Source: UBA2991 sp965221735
GTDB lineage: Bacteria > Chloroflexota > Dehalococcoidia > Tepidiformales > Tepidiformaceae
Reading direction: 5' to 3'
DNA length: 64,000 nt
NCBI GenBank assembly: GCA_965221735.1
Contig: OZ244910.1
Location: forward strand, 2,974,259-3,038,258
Both the position numbers and the translations under genes were made by a program. Below the pieces are notes generated by a model. That model was not told the DNA's origin. It saw only the letters and a list, made by a program, of their open reading frames with translations, and did not search any database. Below are positions 1-8,108 of this stretch, piece by piece (within the stretch, counting starts at the first letter, position 1; the number at the start of each line of letters is the position of its first letter).

Positions 1-2
1 AG

Positions 3-323
3 CTCGGGCGCGAGCCCGGGGAGATCCGGCACACGATGACGACGATGGGCCTGATCGGGTCGACGGACGCGGAGGTGGAGGCGGCGACGCTGCTGCAGAT
101 GGAGCGCATGCCCCCGCCGCCGGGCATGTCGCCGGCCGACTACCGGGAGATGCTGCGGGGCATCGGCGCGATCATGGGGACGCCGGACGAGATCGTGGAC
201 AAGCTCGGGCGGCTCGCGGAGGCGGGCATCGACGAGGTCCAGTTCACCTACTTTGACCTGTCCTCGGACGCCATGCCCGACTGGCTCGCGAGCAACGTGC
301 TGCCGCAGGTGAAGGATCTGTAG
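3..323 (+). CDS. LLM class (luciferase-like) flavin/F420-dependent oxidoreductase, C-terminal fragment
   Basis: The open frame runs in from the left edge of the window without a start, so this is the C-terminal 106 residues of a longer protein. The tail resembles the end of F420-dependent luciferase-like monooxygenases: a helix that positions the substrate channel, followed by a segment (GTPDEIVDKL, then a run ending DEVQF) typical of the last helix and strand of the TIM barrel. Such enzymes transfer hydride from F420H2 or FMNH2 to diverse small molecules; the substrate cannot be told from this fragment. The gene ends with TAG about 70 bases before the end of the next, oppositely oriented gene. 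Confidence 0.7.
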   Translation, partial: LGREPGEIRHTMTTMGLIGSTDAEVEAATLLQMERMPPPPGMSPADYREMLRGIGAIMGTPDEIVDKLGRLAEAGIDEVQFTYFDLSSDAMPDWLASNVLPQVKDL

Positions 324-389
324 GGAAGCGCGCCGGCCACTACTCCACGGCCGGCAGGTTCTCCACGCTCAGCTCCAGGAGTGGCGAGA

Positions 390-640
390 TCAGCGACCGA
401 TCTCGTAGATCGCTACAAACCTCTCCTGCCCAATCTCCACCACGTCGAATAGGACGAAATAGTCTTCAATATCCTGATCCTCTGGGTGAACAATCCGCTG
501 GATATCTCGAAAGTGCTCTCGTTATCAACCTGGGGCCGGGAGCACACTTCATGGATGCGGCTCAGGACGATTGCCCGGCTCCTGTCGTCCATGAGCGACA
601 GGACCTCTTGAATATGTGCGGGGATGAGGGGCTCGAACAC
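390..640 (-). pseudogene. Frameshifted small protein, possible toxin of a toxin-antitoxin-like pair
   Basis: It begins with GTG directly after the TAA of the upstream small gene, an arrangement typical of toxin-antitoxin operons. The first frame gives about 40 sensible residues ending near RPQVDNE. A different frame then continues with protein-like sequence (EHFRDIQRIVHPEDQDIED, then YFVLFDVVEIGQERFVAIYE) to a TGA at 390-392. The switch falls at about 515-526 and fits loss of one base: restoring a second C in the AAC-GAG stretch joins the two halves as DNREHF. I do not recognise the family. The toxin role is inferred only from size and tight coupling. It could be a true pseudogene or an assembly error. 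Confidence 0.5.
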
Positions 641-847
641 TTATGACTGGAGCTCACGCACCCGTTCTTCCAGGTCACGAAGCGTATGGCCCTTCCCGCC
701 ACTCTTGAAATACAGGTAGCTCTTGCGGGCGCGCTCCATCGCCCCCTCCGGGAGTTCGACCCAGAGGCGATCGGTCAGCCGATACAGATTCTCCATTCGT
801 GGCTCTGCATCATGTTCCGCAAGTCCCGATCCGGGATCCTTTGCCAT
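641..847 (-). CDS. Small hypothetical protein, possible antitoxin
   Basis: A 68-residue soluble protein whose ATG is preceded by a weak GGTGAG ribosome site. It has no signal peptide or membrane segment. The C-terminal third is charged and helical (TLRDLEERVRELQS), as in dimerising antitoxin tails. Its stop codon abuts the GTG start of the frameshifted gene downstream, so the two are translated as a pair. I do not recognise the family; the antitoxin role is inferred from layout alone. Confidence 0.45.
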   Translation of the reverse strand: MAKDPGSGLAEHDAEPRMENLYRLTDRLWVELPEGAMERARKSYLYFKSGGKGHTLRDLEERVRELQS

Positions 848-906
848 AGCGCACTCACCGTCCTGTGCTGGCAGTCATCCTAGCACTTTGACAACTACCT
901 GCGGTC

Positions 907-1341
907 CTACGAGGGCTGGTTGACGGTTCGCTGGCTGCCCGCGCGCACGAGCTCGTGGCGCTTGATGCGCCACTGGCCGTCCTCGCCCCGGACCATGTCG
1001 TCCACGTAGGTGGCCCAGAGGGTCATGATCGCGTCGGGGTCCTCCTTCAGCACGTGGGTGGCCTGGACATCGGTCCGGGTGTGGGCGGTATCGCCGTCGA
1101 TCTCGGCGACCTGGTTGCCCATCATGTGCTGCGTGGCGGGGAAGTTCTCGAGGGCGGTGATGACGTAGTCGAGGTAGGCATCGGCGCCCTTCATGTCCTC
1201 GGGGCCGTACCCCACGACGAGCACGTCGTCGGTGAAGCAGGAGCGGTAGCGGTCCATCTCGCGGGCGTCGACGGCGGTGCCGTACTTGACCATGACGTCC
1301 ATGAGGGCGATGCGGTCGGCAAGATACTGGGCGTCGGACAT
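907..1341 (-). CDS. SnoaL-like / NTF2-fold protein
   Basis: A 144-residue protein with the SnoaL_4-like pattern: an N-terminal helix (ADRIALMDVMVKYG) with the Asp and Tyr that line the pocket, then the strand CFTDDVLVVGYGP, then a central histidine pair around QHMMGN, and a C-terminal strand GQWRIKRHEL. Members are small cone-shaped hydrolases, isomerases or hydroxylating-dioxygenase beta-like subunits, often with unknown substrates. The ATG start is well supported by AAGGGAG about eight bases upstream. It stands alone between a possible toxin-antitoxin pair and a small membrane protein. Confidence 0.75.
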   Translation of the reverse strand: MSDAQYLADRIALMDVMVKYGTAVDAREMDRYRSCFTDDVLVVGYGPEDMKGADAYLDYVITALENFPATQHMMGNQVAEIDGDTAHTRTDVQATHVLKEDPDAIMTLWATYVDDMVRGEDGQWRIKRHELVRAGSQRTVNQPS

Positions 1342-1372
1342 GTGGGGGCTCCCTTCAGCTTGGGGCGCGATT

Positions 1373-1594
1373 CTACCCCGAGCGGGGAGGTCCGCCGCCT
1401 CTCATCCCGCGGATCCAGCCGCGATCGAGCGCCTCGAGGAAGATCAGCAGGGCGACGAAGATGGCCGTGATGGGCACGTCGCTCCACTGCATGCGAACGA
1501 TCTGCGCCACGAGCAGGACGCCGAGGACGAGGATGAGCACCATCCGCAAGTAGCGCCAGAAGCCCGCGATCCTCGATTGGCGTTGCTGGGTCAC
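1373..1594 (-). CDS. Small two-helix membrane protein, unknown
   Basis: A 73-residue protein with a GTG start, a short basic N-terminus, a first hydrophobic segment at about residues 17-33 (MVLILVLGVLLVAQIV) and a second at about 41-55 (PITAIFVALLIFLEAL), then a basic tail. That fits a double-spanning inner membrane protein with both ends inside. No family is recognised. It lies upstream of the SnoaL-like gene on the same strand, about 30 bases apart, so they may share a transcript. Confidence 0.5.
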   Translation of the reverse strand: MTQQRQSRIAGFWRYLRMVLILVLGVLLVAQIVRMQWSDVPITAIFVALLIFLEALDRGWIRGMRGGGPPRSG

Positions 1595-1644
1595 GGGGGG
1601 AGTGTAGCCGTTCCCGCAAGCGCGCGATCTGCCAGAATCAGCGG

Positions 1645-2061
1645 ATGGTGGAGAAGGCGTACGGTTTCGTGCTGCGCGAGGGCGCCGAAGGGCGCGAGTT
1701 GCTCGTGTTCGAGCACGCGGGCATGCCCGAGGCAGGACTGCAGGTGCCGGGCGGCACGATCGACGCCGGGGAGACGCCCCTGCAGGCGGTCGCGCGGGAG
1801 GTGCTGGAGGAGAGCGGCCTGCCGCTGGGCGGCTGGAGGCCGGCGGCCTCCTTCGAGGTGGAGGGGAATCTCTGGCACTGTTTCGTCACGAGGGCCGAGA
1901 TCGTCCTGCCCGACAGCTGGCGCTGCGAACCGATGGGGCCGGAACGCGCGCAGGGGCTGCGCTTCGAGTACCGCTGGACGCCGCTGGAGGGCGGGGACGC
2001 GCTCGCGGGGGCGCAGGAGGAGGCGCGGCAGGCCGTGGCGGGGTTCGTCGCCAGGGGCTGA
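1645..2061 (+). CDS. Nudix hydrolase
   Basis: A 138-residue single-domain protein with a complete Nudix box at about residues 37-59: G, five residues, E, seven residues, then REVLEESGL. The REVLEE core supplies the metal-binding glutamates that hydrolyse a nucleoside diphosphate linked to another moiety. The substrate is not predictable. The small size and the W/F-rich C-terminal half resemble broad-specificity MutT-like enzymes. It starts at ATG and is divergent from the small membrane protein gene to its left. Confidence 0.85.
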   Translation: MVEKAYGFVLREGAEGRELLVFEHAGMPEAGLQVPGGTIDAGETPLQAVAREVLEESGLPLGGWRPAASFEVEGNLWHCFVTRAEIVLPDSWRCEPMGPERAQGLRFEYRWTPLEGGDALAGAQEEARQAVAGFVARG

Positions 2062-2070
2062 GGTGCGGGG

Positions 2071-2361
2071 CTAGGCGGCCAGCGGCAGCTGCTCGACCGA
2101 CCGGTTGGTGAGCGCCGGATCGCCGATCTCGTAGTCGACGCCGTGGGAGTCCATGAACTCGGCCAGCGCGATGAGTCCGAGCCGCTTGACCCGGCGGACG
2201 AGGATGATGTGGGCCTCGCCGTTTCGCGCTTCAGCCTCGTCCCGCGTGGCGCCCGCGGTCACGATTCCGGTCTCCAGGGCCTTCGTCGTCCAACGGCCTT
2301 CGTGCTCGACGCTTCTCACGGTCACCTTGAAATGAACCACCGCCTCGATCGCCTCAGTCAT
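2071..2361 (-). CDS. Small hypothetical protein, HicB-like fold suspected
   Basis: The start is placed at the ATG with a strong GAGGAGGG site rather than at an upstream GTG. The 96-residue product has a strand-strand-helix layout (VHFKVTVRSV, then GRWTTKALETGIVTAG, then ATRDEAEARNGEAHIIL) like partial RNase H-fold antitoxins of the HicB group, but I see no DNA-binding domain and no HicA toxin next to it. The family call is weak; a stand-alone conserved protein is equally possible. It converges on the Nudix gene. Confidence 0.4.
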   Translation of the reverse strand: MTEAIEAVVHFKVTVRSVEHEGRWTTKALETGIVTAGATRDEAEARNGEAHIILVRRVKRLGLIALAEFMDSHGVDYEIGDPALTNRSVEQLPLAA

Positions 2362-2507
2362 GAGCGCCCTCCTCACCCCGTCCCTGCAAATGTACACCTT
2401 TCATAACCATAAGGGCGATAGATTCGGTTAAGTACACGGAGCCTTCACGCGGGGATCCTCCGCTCTCCTATACTGGATCGTGGACTCACGGAGGAATCCC
2501 CACACCC

Positions 2508-3329
2508 ATGAACGGTATCAAGACCGGCTTCCTGCTCGCGGCCCTGACGGCGCTGCTGCTCTTCATCGGCTACGCGCTGGGCGGATTCAGCGGGCTCATC
2601 GTCTTCATGGTCATCGCGGCGGTCATGAACTTCTCCGCCTTCTGGTGGAGCGACAAGTTCGCCCTGCGCATGGCGGGCGCGCGCGAGGTGACCGCCGACG
2701 AAGCGCCGGGGCTCCACGCGATGGTCGAGGAGGTCGCGTACCGCGCCTCCATGCCGATGCCGAAGGTCTGCATCATCGACAGCGCCACGCCGAACGCGTT
2801 CGCCACGGGGCGCAGCCCGGAGAAGGGCGTGGTGGCCGTCACGACGGGCATCGTGCGCCTGCTCGACGAGCACGAGCTGCGGGCCGTCATCGGGCACGAG
2901 ATGGCGCACGTGAAGAACCGGGACACGCTCACGAGCTCGATCGTGGCGACGATCGCGGGCGCGATCTCGATGATCTCGTTCATGCTGATCTTCTTCGGGG
3001 GCCAGCGGAACGCGTTCGCCGCGATCGCGATCATGATCCTGGCGCCCATCGCCGCGACCATCATCCAGTTCGCCATTAGCCGCACGCGCGAGTTCGCCGC
3101 CGACGAGACCGGCGCGCGCATCGTGCGCGACCCGCACGCGCTCGCCAGCGCGCTGCAGAAGCTGCACCGCGGCGTGGAGTTCGCGCCGATGCAGGAGACG
3201 CCCCAGCAGGAAGCGGTGGCGGCGCTCTACATCGTCCATCCCTTCGCCGGGGGCGGCATGTCGAAGCTGTTCAGCACGCATCCGCCGCTGGAGGATCGCA
3301 TCGAGCGGCTGCGGACGATGTCGCTGTAG
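2508..3329 (+). CDS. htpX: HtpX-type membrane zinc metalloprotease (M48B)
   Basis: Membrane protease that degrades misfolded inner membrane proteins, with its active site in the cytoplasm. The 273-residue protein has two N-terminal membrane segments (about residues 7-24 and 27-47), the zinc motif HEMAH at residues 130-134, two further hydrophobic segments (about 147-190), and the third-ligand region REFAADE with Glu at about 195. It has a GGAGGAA site just upstream and a TATACT -10-like hexamer near 2470. Length and layout match the family. It is not obviously in an operon. Confidence 0.93.
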   Translation: MNGIKTGFLLAALTALLLFIGYALGGFSGLIVFMVIAAVMNFSAFWWSDKFALRMAGAREVTADEAPGLHAMVEEVAYRASMPMPKVCIIDSATPNAFATGRSPEKGVVAVTTGIVRLLDEHELRAVIGHEMAHVKNRDTLTSSIVATIAGAISMISFMLIFFGGQRNAFAAIAIMILAPIAATIIQFAISRTREFAADETGARIVRDPHALASALQKLHRGVEFAPMQETPQQEAVAALYIVHPFAGGGMSKLFSTHPPLEDRIERLRTMSL

Positions 3330-3454
3330 CCGTCCGGCCCTGCCCCCGACCCTTCCGCCAAACCGCGCGCGTTCGTGGGTCGACTGCCATCTGCCTCGTG
3401 ACACGCCTAGAACAATAGTTCTATTCTGCCTCCTCCCCCAGGAGGTGGAGCCCC

Positions 3455-3760
3455 TTGGACGAGAGCCCGATCCGGCGGCCGCGCATGGACGCGCTGCCCG
3501 AGAACACCCGTTACCGCGACACCGGCTGCGACCTGTACCCGTCCTGCCTGCGATGCCCCCTGCCGCGCTGCCGCTACGAGGAGCCGGGAGGCGCGCCGGC
3601 GATGCTGCGCACGGGTCGCGACGCGACGATCGTGCGGCTCTCGCGGGAGCAGGGCCTGTCGGTCGACGAGCTGGCGGCGCGCTTCGGGCTCTCGCGGCGC
3701 ACCATCTTCCGGGTGCTGCGCGCGGCCCGGCAGCCGGAGGAGCTGCCGGCGACGGGCTGA
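3455..3760 (+). CDS. Small four-cysteine helix-turn-helix protein
   Basis: A 101-residue protein read from TTG, supported by GGAGGTGG seven bases upstream. Cysteines at 25, 31, 34 and 39 in the segment GCDLYPSCLRCPLPRC make a plausible metal or Fe-S site. Residues about 58-90 form a helix-turn-helix (VDELAARFGLSRRTIFRVL). The combination suggests a small DNA-binding regulator that senses metal or redox state. I associate such proteins with Chloroflexota genomes. No target gene is evident; its neighbours are htpX upstream and an opposing secreted protein. Confidence 0.6.
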   Translation: MDESPIRRPRMDALPENTRYRDTGCDLYPSCLRCPLPRCRYEEPGGAPAMLRTGRDATIVRLSREQGLSVDELAARFGLSRRTIFRVLRAARQPEELPATG

Positions 3761-3770
3761 GACCTGGCCG

Positions 3771-4718
3771 CTACTGTTCGCACACCACCCCATCACCATC
3801 GCCATCGCGGGCGCTCGGGACCATCGACGCCTGGAATCCCCTTCCCCCACCCGGACACCGGCCACGGCTACAGCCCTGCTGGCGGGGTTCTCCCGCTGCC
3901 GCCGCCGCTGCGCAAGAGGCGTAGGTCCGCCCGGCCGGCGTAGTCTGAGTCGCAGTCGGCGTCGAGGTGCTTGAGCCCGAGTCGGCAGGGCAGGCAGCAT
4001 CCAGGGCGCTGGTTTCGTCAGCACTGAGGGAGTGGCCGTAGCGACTGGCCACGTCCGAGTAGCGCTTCGCGTAGGCGCACGCGTTGGCGCTGTAGCCATC
4101 GGCGTCGCGCGCCTGCCAGCGGGGGAGCCACTCGTGGGCGAGATCATCGCTCTTGGAGAGGTTGAAGCTGGCGAGGGACGGCACGAGGTTCGTTGTGTCG
4201 TTGTAGGCGGTGCGCGCCTCGGCTTCAGTGTCCACGAGGAGGCACAGAACGGACCAAGGAAGCATGTGATCGCGGTGTCCACTACCGCCGACCGGATCCA
4301 GGCTGTAGAAGCCTGTAGCGCCTTGGAGCAGCGTGACGGCCGCTCCTGCCCAAGAGGGGCGATCGTCGCACCACTCGGGCTCGGAGGACACCGCCTCCTC
4401 GGCAGGCGGTGGCTCGGGCTCCTCTATCTCCACGGAGACCTTGATCGGCACGTCCACCGTGACAAAGTTGCTCTGGTACCAGCTGCCGGACGAGGAGCGT
4501 TCGCTCATGTCCAGGCGATCGTTGTGTGTGGTCCAGGAGCCACCGGCGGGGCGGGTGGAGAGGTGGAGGCGTCCGGGGTCGGCGACGTTCCGCCACACGC
4601 GAACCTCCACACTGGCTGTGGTCTCCACTTCAACGGTGCGGGTGTTCTGGGCGACGGCGAACCCGGCGCCAGCGCCGGCGAGCGCCCCCACGAGGAGGGC
4701 AAGGAACCAGTACTTCAC
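3771..4718 (-). CDS. Secreted protein with C-terminal excalibur-type calcium-binding motif
   Basis: A 315-residue protein with a GTG start and an N-terminal signal or anchor segment (residues 3-23, ending FAVAQ). A Thr-rich beta domain follows, then a Cys-containing middle region (about 115-235), a Ser/Thr/Pro linker, and a C-terminal Cys-(~50)-Cys module ending ARDGDGDGVVCEQ. That ending is the DxDxDGxxCE signature of excalibur domains in surface proteins. The low-complexity stretch before it (CAAAAAAGEPRQQG) looked like a frameshift at first but reads as a normal variant. The protein should act outside the membrane. The substrate of the middle domain is unknown. Confidence 0.7.
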   Translation of the reverse strand: MKYWFLALLVGALAGAGAGFAVAQNTRTVEVETTASVEVRVWRNVADPGRLHLSTRPAGGSWTTHNDRLDMSERSSSGSWYQSNFVTVDVPIKVSVEIEEPEPPPAEEAVSSEPEWCDDRPSWAGAAVTLLQGATGFYSLDPVGGSGHRDHMLPWSVLCLLVDTEAEARTAYNDTTNLVPSLASFNLSKSDDLAHEWLPRWQARDADGYSANACAYAKRYSDVASRYGHSLSADETSALDAACPADSGSSTSTPTATQTTPAGRTYASCAAAAAAGEPRQQGCSRGRCPGGGRGFQASMVPSARDGDGDGVVCEQ

Positions 4719-4871
4719 GGGGAGGCCACCTTCTAAGACAGGGAGCTATGCCTACCAACGCTCTATAGAGGACACGTAACGAGCAGGCGCGAACAGATTT
4801 ACAGGCGGGGGCGGGTAGGGACAAACCTGCAAGCGCTCGAACATCCGTTCCCGTACGGGTAGACTTGCGCC

Positions 4872-5966
4872 ATGGCCGCCGAGGAACGCGCGATCGACGG
4901 GGCCCTGCAGGACGACGAGGAGCTCCAGGCGGAGCAGACCCTGCGGCCGCAGCGACTCGGTGAGTTTCCCGGGCAGGATCGCGTCAAGGAAGTCCTCATC
5001 ATCGCCATCGAGGCGGCGAGGAAGCGCGGCGAGCCGCTCGACCACCACCTCTTCTACGGCCCGCCGGGTCTGGGCAAGACGACGCTCGCGCACATCCTCG
5101 CGGCGGAGATGAGCGCGCCCATCCGCACCACCAGCGGCCCCGCCATCGAGCGCCCCGGCGACCTCGCCGCCATCCTCACCAACCTGAAGGAGGGCGAGGT
5201 CCTCTTCATCGACGAGATCCACCGCCTCGCGCGGGCGGTCGAGGAGATCCTCTATCCCGCGATGGAGGACTTCGCCATCGACCTCGTCATCGGCAAGGGT
5301 CCGGGGGCGCGCTCCATCCGGCTGCAGCTCCCCAACTTCACCGTCATCGGGGCGACGACGCGCTACGCCATGATCAGCGCGCCCCTGCGCGACCGCTTCG
5401 GCTCCGTCTACCGCCTCGACTTCTACGACGCGGAGGCGCTCACGACGATCGTGCGCCGCTCGGCGGGCCTGCTCGGGGTCGATCTCGCGGACGAGGCCGC
5501 AGGCGAGATCGCGACGCGCGCGCGGGGCACGCCGCGCGTCGCGAACCGCATCCTCCGCCGCGTGCGCGACTACGTGGAGGTGCGGGCGGACGGTGTCGCG
5601 ACGCTGCAGGCGACGCGCGAGGCCATCGACCTGCTGGAGGTGGACGCGCTCGGGCTCGACGTGAACGACCGCCGCCTCCTGCGCGCCATCATCGAGCAGT
5701 TCGAGGGCGGACCCGTGGGGCTGGAGACGATCGCGGCGGCCATCAGCGAGGAGTCGGACACGGTCTTCGACGTGTACGAGCCGTTCCTGCTGAAGCACGG
5801 GTTGCTGCAGCGCACGCCGCGGGGCCGGATGGCCACGGCGGCGGCCTGGCGGCACCTCGGCATCGACCCGCCGGCGGCGCCCGGGGCGGGCCCCCAGGGC
5901 GAGTTGTGGGGCGAGCCTGACGTAGACGAGAGGTTGTCTGTCAACACTCCCGCCGCCCATGATTAG
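4872..5966 (+). CDS. ruvB: Holliday junction branch migration ATPase RuvB
   Basis: The hexameric motor that drives RuvA-bound Holliday junctions. The 364-residue protein shows Walker A GPPGLGKTT at residues 63-71, Walker B FIDEIHRL with Asp114-Glu115, the sensor region GATTRYAMI, the arginine-finger strand LRDRFG, and a C-terminal winged helix ending LQRTPRGRMAT. About 30 extra residues follow the usual end. No ruvA or ruvC is adjacent. The end of the gene overlaps the longest reading of the M16 peptidase that follows. Confidence 0.97.
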   Translation: MAAEERAIDGALQDDEELQAEQTLRPQRLGEFPGQDRVKEVLIIAIEAARKRGEPLDHHLFYGPPGLGKTTLAHILAAEMSAPIRTTSGPAIERPGDLAAILTNLKEGEVLFIDEIHRLARAVEEILYPAMEDFAIDLVIGKGPGARSIRLQLPNFTVIGATTRYAMISAPLRDRFGSVYRLDFYDAEALTTIVRRSAGLLGVDLADEAAGEIATRARGTPRVANRILRRVRDYVEVRADGVATLQATREAIDLLEVDALGLDVNDRRLLRAIIEQFEGGPVGLETIAAAISEESDTVFDVYEPFLLKHGLLQRTPRGRMATAAAWRHLGIDPPAAPGAGPQGELWGEPDVDERLSVNTPAAHD

Positions 5967-6000
5967 CGCCGCCAAACGGCGGACGAGGGAAACAGACATC

Positions 6001-7257
6001 GTGTTCGAGCGAACGGTGCTGCCCAACGGGCTGCGGATCATCACGAGCGAGATGCCGCAGACGCGCTCGGCCACGGTCAGCGTGTACGTGGGCGCGGGCA
6101 GCCGCTACGAGGTGGACGAGGAGGCGGGCCTCTCCCACTTCCTCGAACACATGCTTTTCAAGGGCGCCTCGCGCCGGCCGACCGCGCAGGAGATCGCCGA
6201 GGCGATCGAGTCGGTCGGGGGGCTGCACAACGCCGCCACCGACCGCGAGCTGACGGTCTACTACGCGAAGACGCCGGACTTCGCCGCGATGGAAACGATC
6301 GACATCCTCTCCGACATGGTGACGGCCCCGGAGATGGACCCGGTCGAGCTCGAGAAGGAGCGCATGGTCATTCTCGAGGAGCTGTCCAGCGTGGAGGACA
6401 ACCCCGGCGAGATCGCGGCCATCCTCGCGGACGAGACGCTCTGGCCCGACCAGCCCCTCGGGCGCAACATCGGCGGCGCGATGGAGACGGCGCGCTCGCT
6501 GCCGCTCTCGGCGGTCGAGCGCTATTTCCGGGCGCAGTACGTGCCCTCGAACATGGTCCTGTCGGTGGCGGGGAACGTCACGCACGAGGCGGTGGTGGAG
6601 GCGGCCTCGCGCTGGCTCGGGCCCGCCCCCGAGGGCGAGGCCCACACCTGGCACCCGGTCGAGCCGCGGGGCGAACACCCCCGCGTGAGCGTCCGCACGA
6701 AGGCGACGGAGCAGGCCCACCTCTGCCTGACCTATCCCTCGCTGCCCCTCGGCCACGACGACCAGTACGCCGCCGGCCTGCTCAGCGCCCTGCTGGGCGA
6801 GGGCATGTCGAGCCGCCTCTTCCTGGAGCTGCGCGAGGAGCGCGCGCTCGTCTACGACGTGCACTCCTACATGAGCGAGTACCGCGACGCGGGCGCCTTC
6901 ACGGTCTATGCAGGCTGCGACCCCGCGAACGCGCGCCTCACGCTGGAGGTCGCGCGCGAGGAGATCGAGCGCTTCCTCTGCGACGCCGGCGACGAGGAGC
7001 TGGAGAAGGGGAAGCGCATGGTGGCGGGACGCATCCAGCTGCGCATGGAGGACACGCGCTCGGTGGCCGCCTGGCTCGGCGGCCAGGAGCTCGTCCTGGA
7101 CGAGGTGCTCACGGTCGACGAGGTCGTGGCGATGATCGACGGGGTCACGCTCGACGACCTCCGCCGCGTGGGCGGCGACCTCCTGCGGCCGGAGGCGGCG
7201 ACGATCGCCGCCGTGGGGCCGTTCGAGGACGACTCGGTCTTCGCCGGCGTCATCTGA
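6001..7257 (+). CDS. M16 family zinc peptidase (processing peptidase-like)
   Basis: A metallopeptidase of the pitrilysin/mitochondrial-processing-peptidase family, about 418 residues. I prefer the GTG at 6001 (preceded by GAGGGAA and giving the usual MFERTVLPNGLRII start) over an ATG at 5959 that lies inside ruvB. The inverted zinc motif HFLEH is at residues 46-50, with the distal Glu in a helix about 75 residues on. The second half repeats the fold without the metal site and has the R/Y-rich strand typical of the family. The TGA overlaps the ATG of the next gene, so the two are translationally coupled. Confidence 0.9.
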   Translation: MFERTVLPNGLRIITSEMPQTRSATVSVYVGAGSRYEVDEEAGLSHFLEHMLFKGASRRPTAQEIAEAIESVGGLHNAATDRELTVYYAKTPDFAAMETIDILSDMVTAPEMDPVELEKERMVILEELSSVEDNPGEIAAILADETLWPDQPLGRNIGGAMETARSLPLSAVERYFRAQYVPSNMVLSVAGNVTHEAVVEAASRWLGPAPEGEAHTWHPVEPRGEHPRVSVRTKATEQAHLCLTYPSLPLGHDDQYAAGLLSALLGEGMSSRLFLELREERALVYDVHSYMSEYRDAGAFTVYAGCDPANARLTLEVAREEIERFLCDAGDEELEKGKRMVAGRIQLRMEDTRSVAAWLGGQELVLDEVLTVDEVVAMIDGVTLDDLRRVGGDLLRPEAATIAAVGPFEDDSVFAGVI

Positions 7258-7682
7258 TGGCGAGCGGGGTCCTGCTCTCGGTACACGTGGCGCCCGTGCT
7301 GGAGGGCCGCATCGTCGCCTTCGTGCTGGACCCGCCCGGACCGAAGGGCCGCTGGCTCCCCTGGACCGTGCTGCCTCAGGGCGCCAACCCGTACGAGATC
7401 GCCTCGACGATCGTCGACGAGTGGTGCGAGGGCGCGATGTCGGACCTGCGCCTCGCCGACGTCATCTCGCGCGAGAGCGACGACGGCTGGGAGCTGGCGA
7501 TCGTCTTCCGCGCCGAGCTGACGGCCCTGCCCGGCCACGAGCGCGGCGCCCCCCGCGTCTGCGACCCGCAGGACCTCGACGCCGTGCAGGGCTTCGAGGC
7601 GGTCGACCTGGAGCGCTGGCAGGGCGGCGGAGGGGCGGAAGGGCCGGCAACGGAGGGGGACTCCCCGAAGCTCGTGTTTTGA
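7257..7682 (+). CDS. Hypothetical protein, possibly Nudix-like fold without the catalytic box
   Basis: A 141-residue protein whose ATG overlaps the TGA of the M16 peptidase gene. The sequence WTVLPQGANPYEIASTIVDEW, then ADVISRE, then WELAIVFRAEL, follows the strand-loop-helix order of Nudix domains, but the helix lacks the REuxEE glutamates, so hydrolase activity is unlikely if the fold is right. The last 25 residues are glycine-rich and disordered. The function may be linked to the peptidase through coupling; this is inference. Confidence 0.45.
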   Translation: MASGVLLSVHVAPVLEGRIVAFVLDPPGPKGRWLPWTVLPQGANPYEIASTIVDEWCEGAMSDLRLADVISRESDDGWELAIVFRAELTALPGHERGAPRVCDPQDLDAVQGFEAVDLERWQGGGGAEGPATEGDSPKLVF

Positions 7683-7698
7683 TGGCTGGTGGTCGGGG

Positions 7699-7980
7699 CT
7701 AGGCCAGGACTATCGCGGCCACGACGCCACCGATTACCCCGAGCGCCACGAGTCCCGCGAAGAGCGTGCCTCGGCCCACGCCGTGGGATGTCACGACCGT
7801 CTCGACCGAGGGCTCCGGGGGTTCTGCCTCGGCAGCCCGCTCCGCCAGCTCCCTGATGGCCCGCTTCATGGGCCCCGTGGTAAGGCTCACCCGGTTGCTC
7901 GACCCGGCGTACATGATCTCCCGCAGCCGCTGCGCGGCCTCCTCCGGGGTGAGGTCCCTGGCATCCTTCATACCCACCAT
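7699..7980 (-). CDS. Small tail-anchored membrane protein, unknown
   Basis: Read from ATG at 7980 (or the ATG three codons later) this is a 93-residue protein. Residues about 8-55 are helical and charged (LTPEEAAQRLREIMYAG), then comes an acidic Pro/Glu linker, and a single hydrophobic segment sits at the very C-terminus (GTLFAGLVALGVIGGVVAAIVLA region). That gives a tail-anchored topology with the bulk in the cytoplasm. No family is recognised. It is convergent with the gene to its left. Confidence 0.5.
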   Translation of the reverse strand: MVGMKDARDLTPEEAAQRLREIMYAGSSNRVSLTTGPMKRAIRELAERAAEAEPPEPSVETVVTSHGVGRGTLFAGLVALGVIGGVVAAIVLA

Positions 7981-8108
7981 GCTACCCCGGCAGTTGATGG
8001 CCGGACCCCCACCCCCACCGGGCGAGCGAAGCGAGCGCTCTCCTAGTACGCTAGGCATTCCAGCGCGGGCGCCCCGCCCGGCGCGGCAACACCCTCAGGA
8101 GAAACGCC

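Noticed and set aside
3771..3930. Suspected frameshift in the excalibur-type C-terminus
   Set aside because: The same frame ends with a clean DxDxDGxxCE motif and stop; the low-complexity start of the module is a normal variant.
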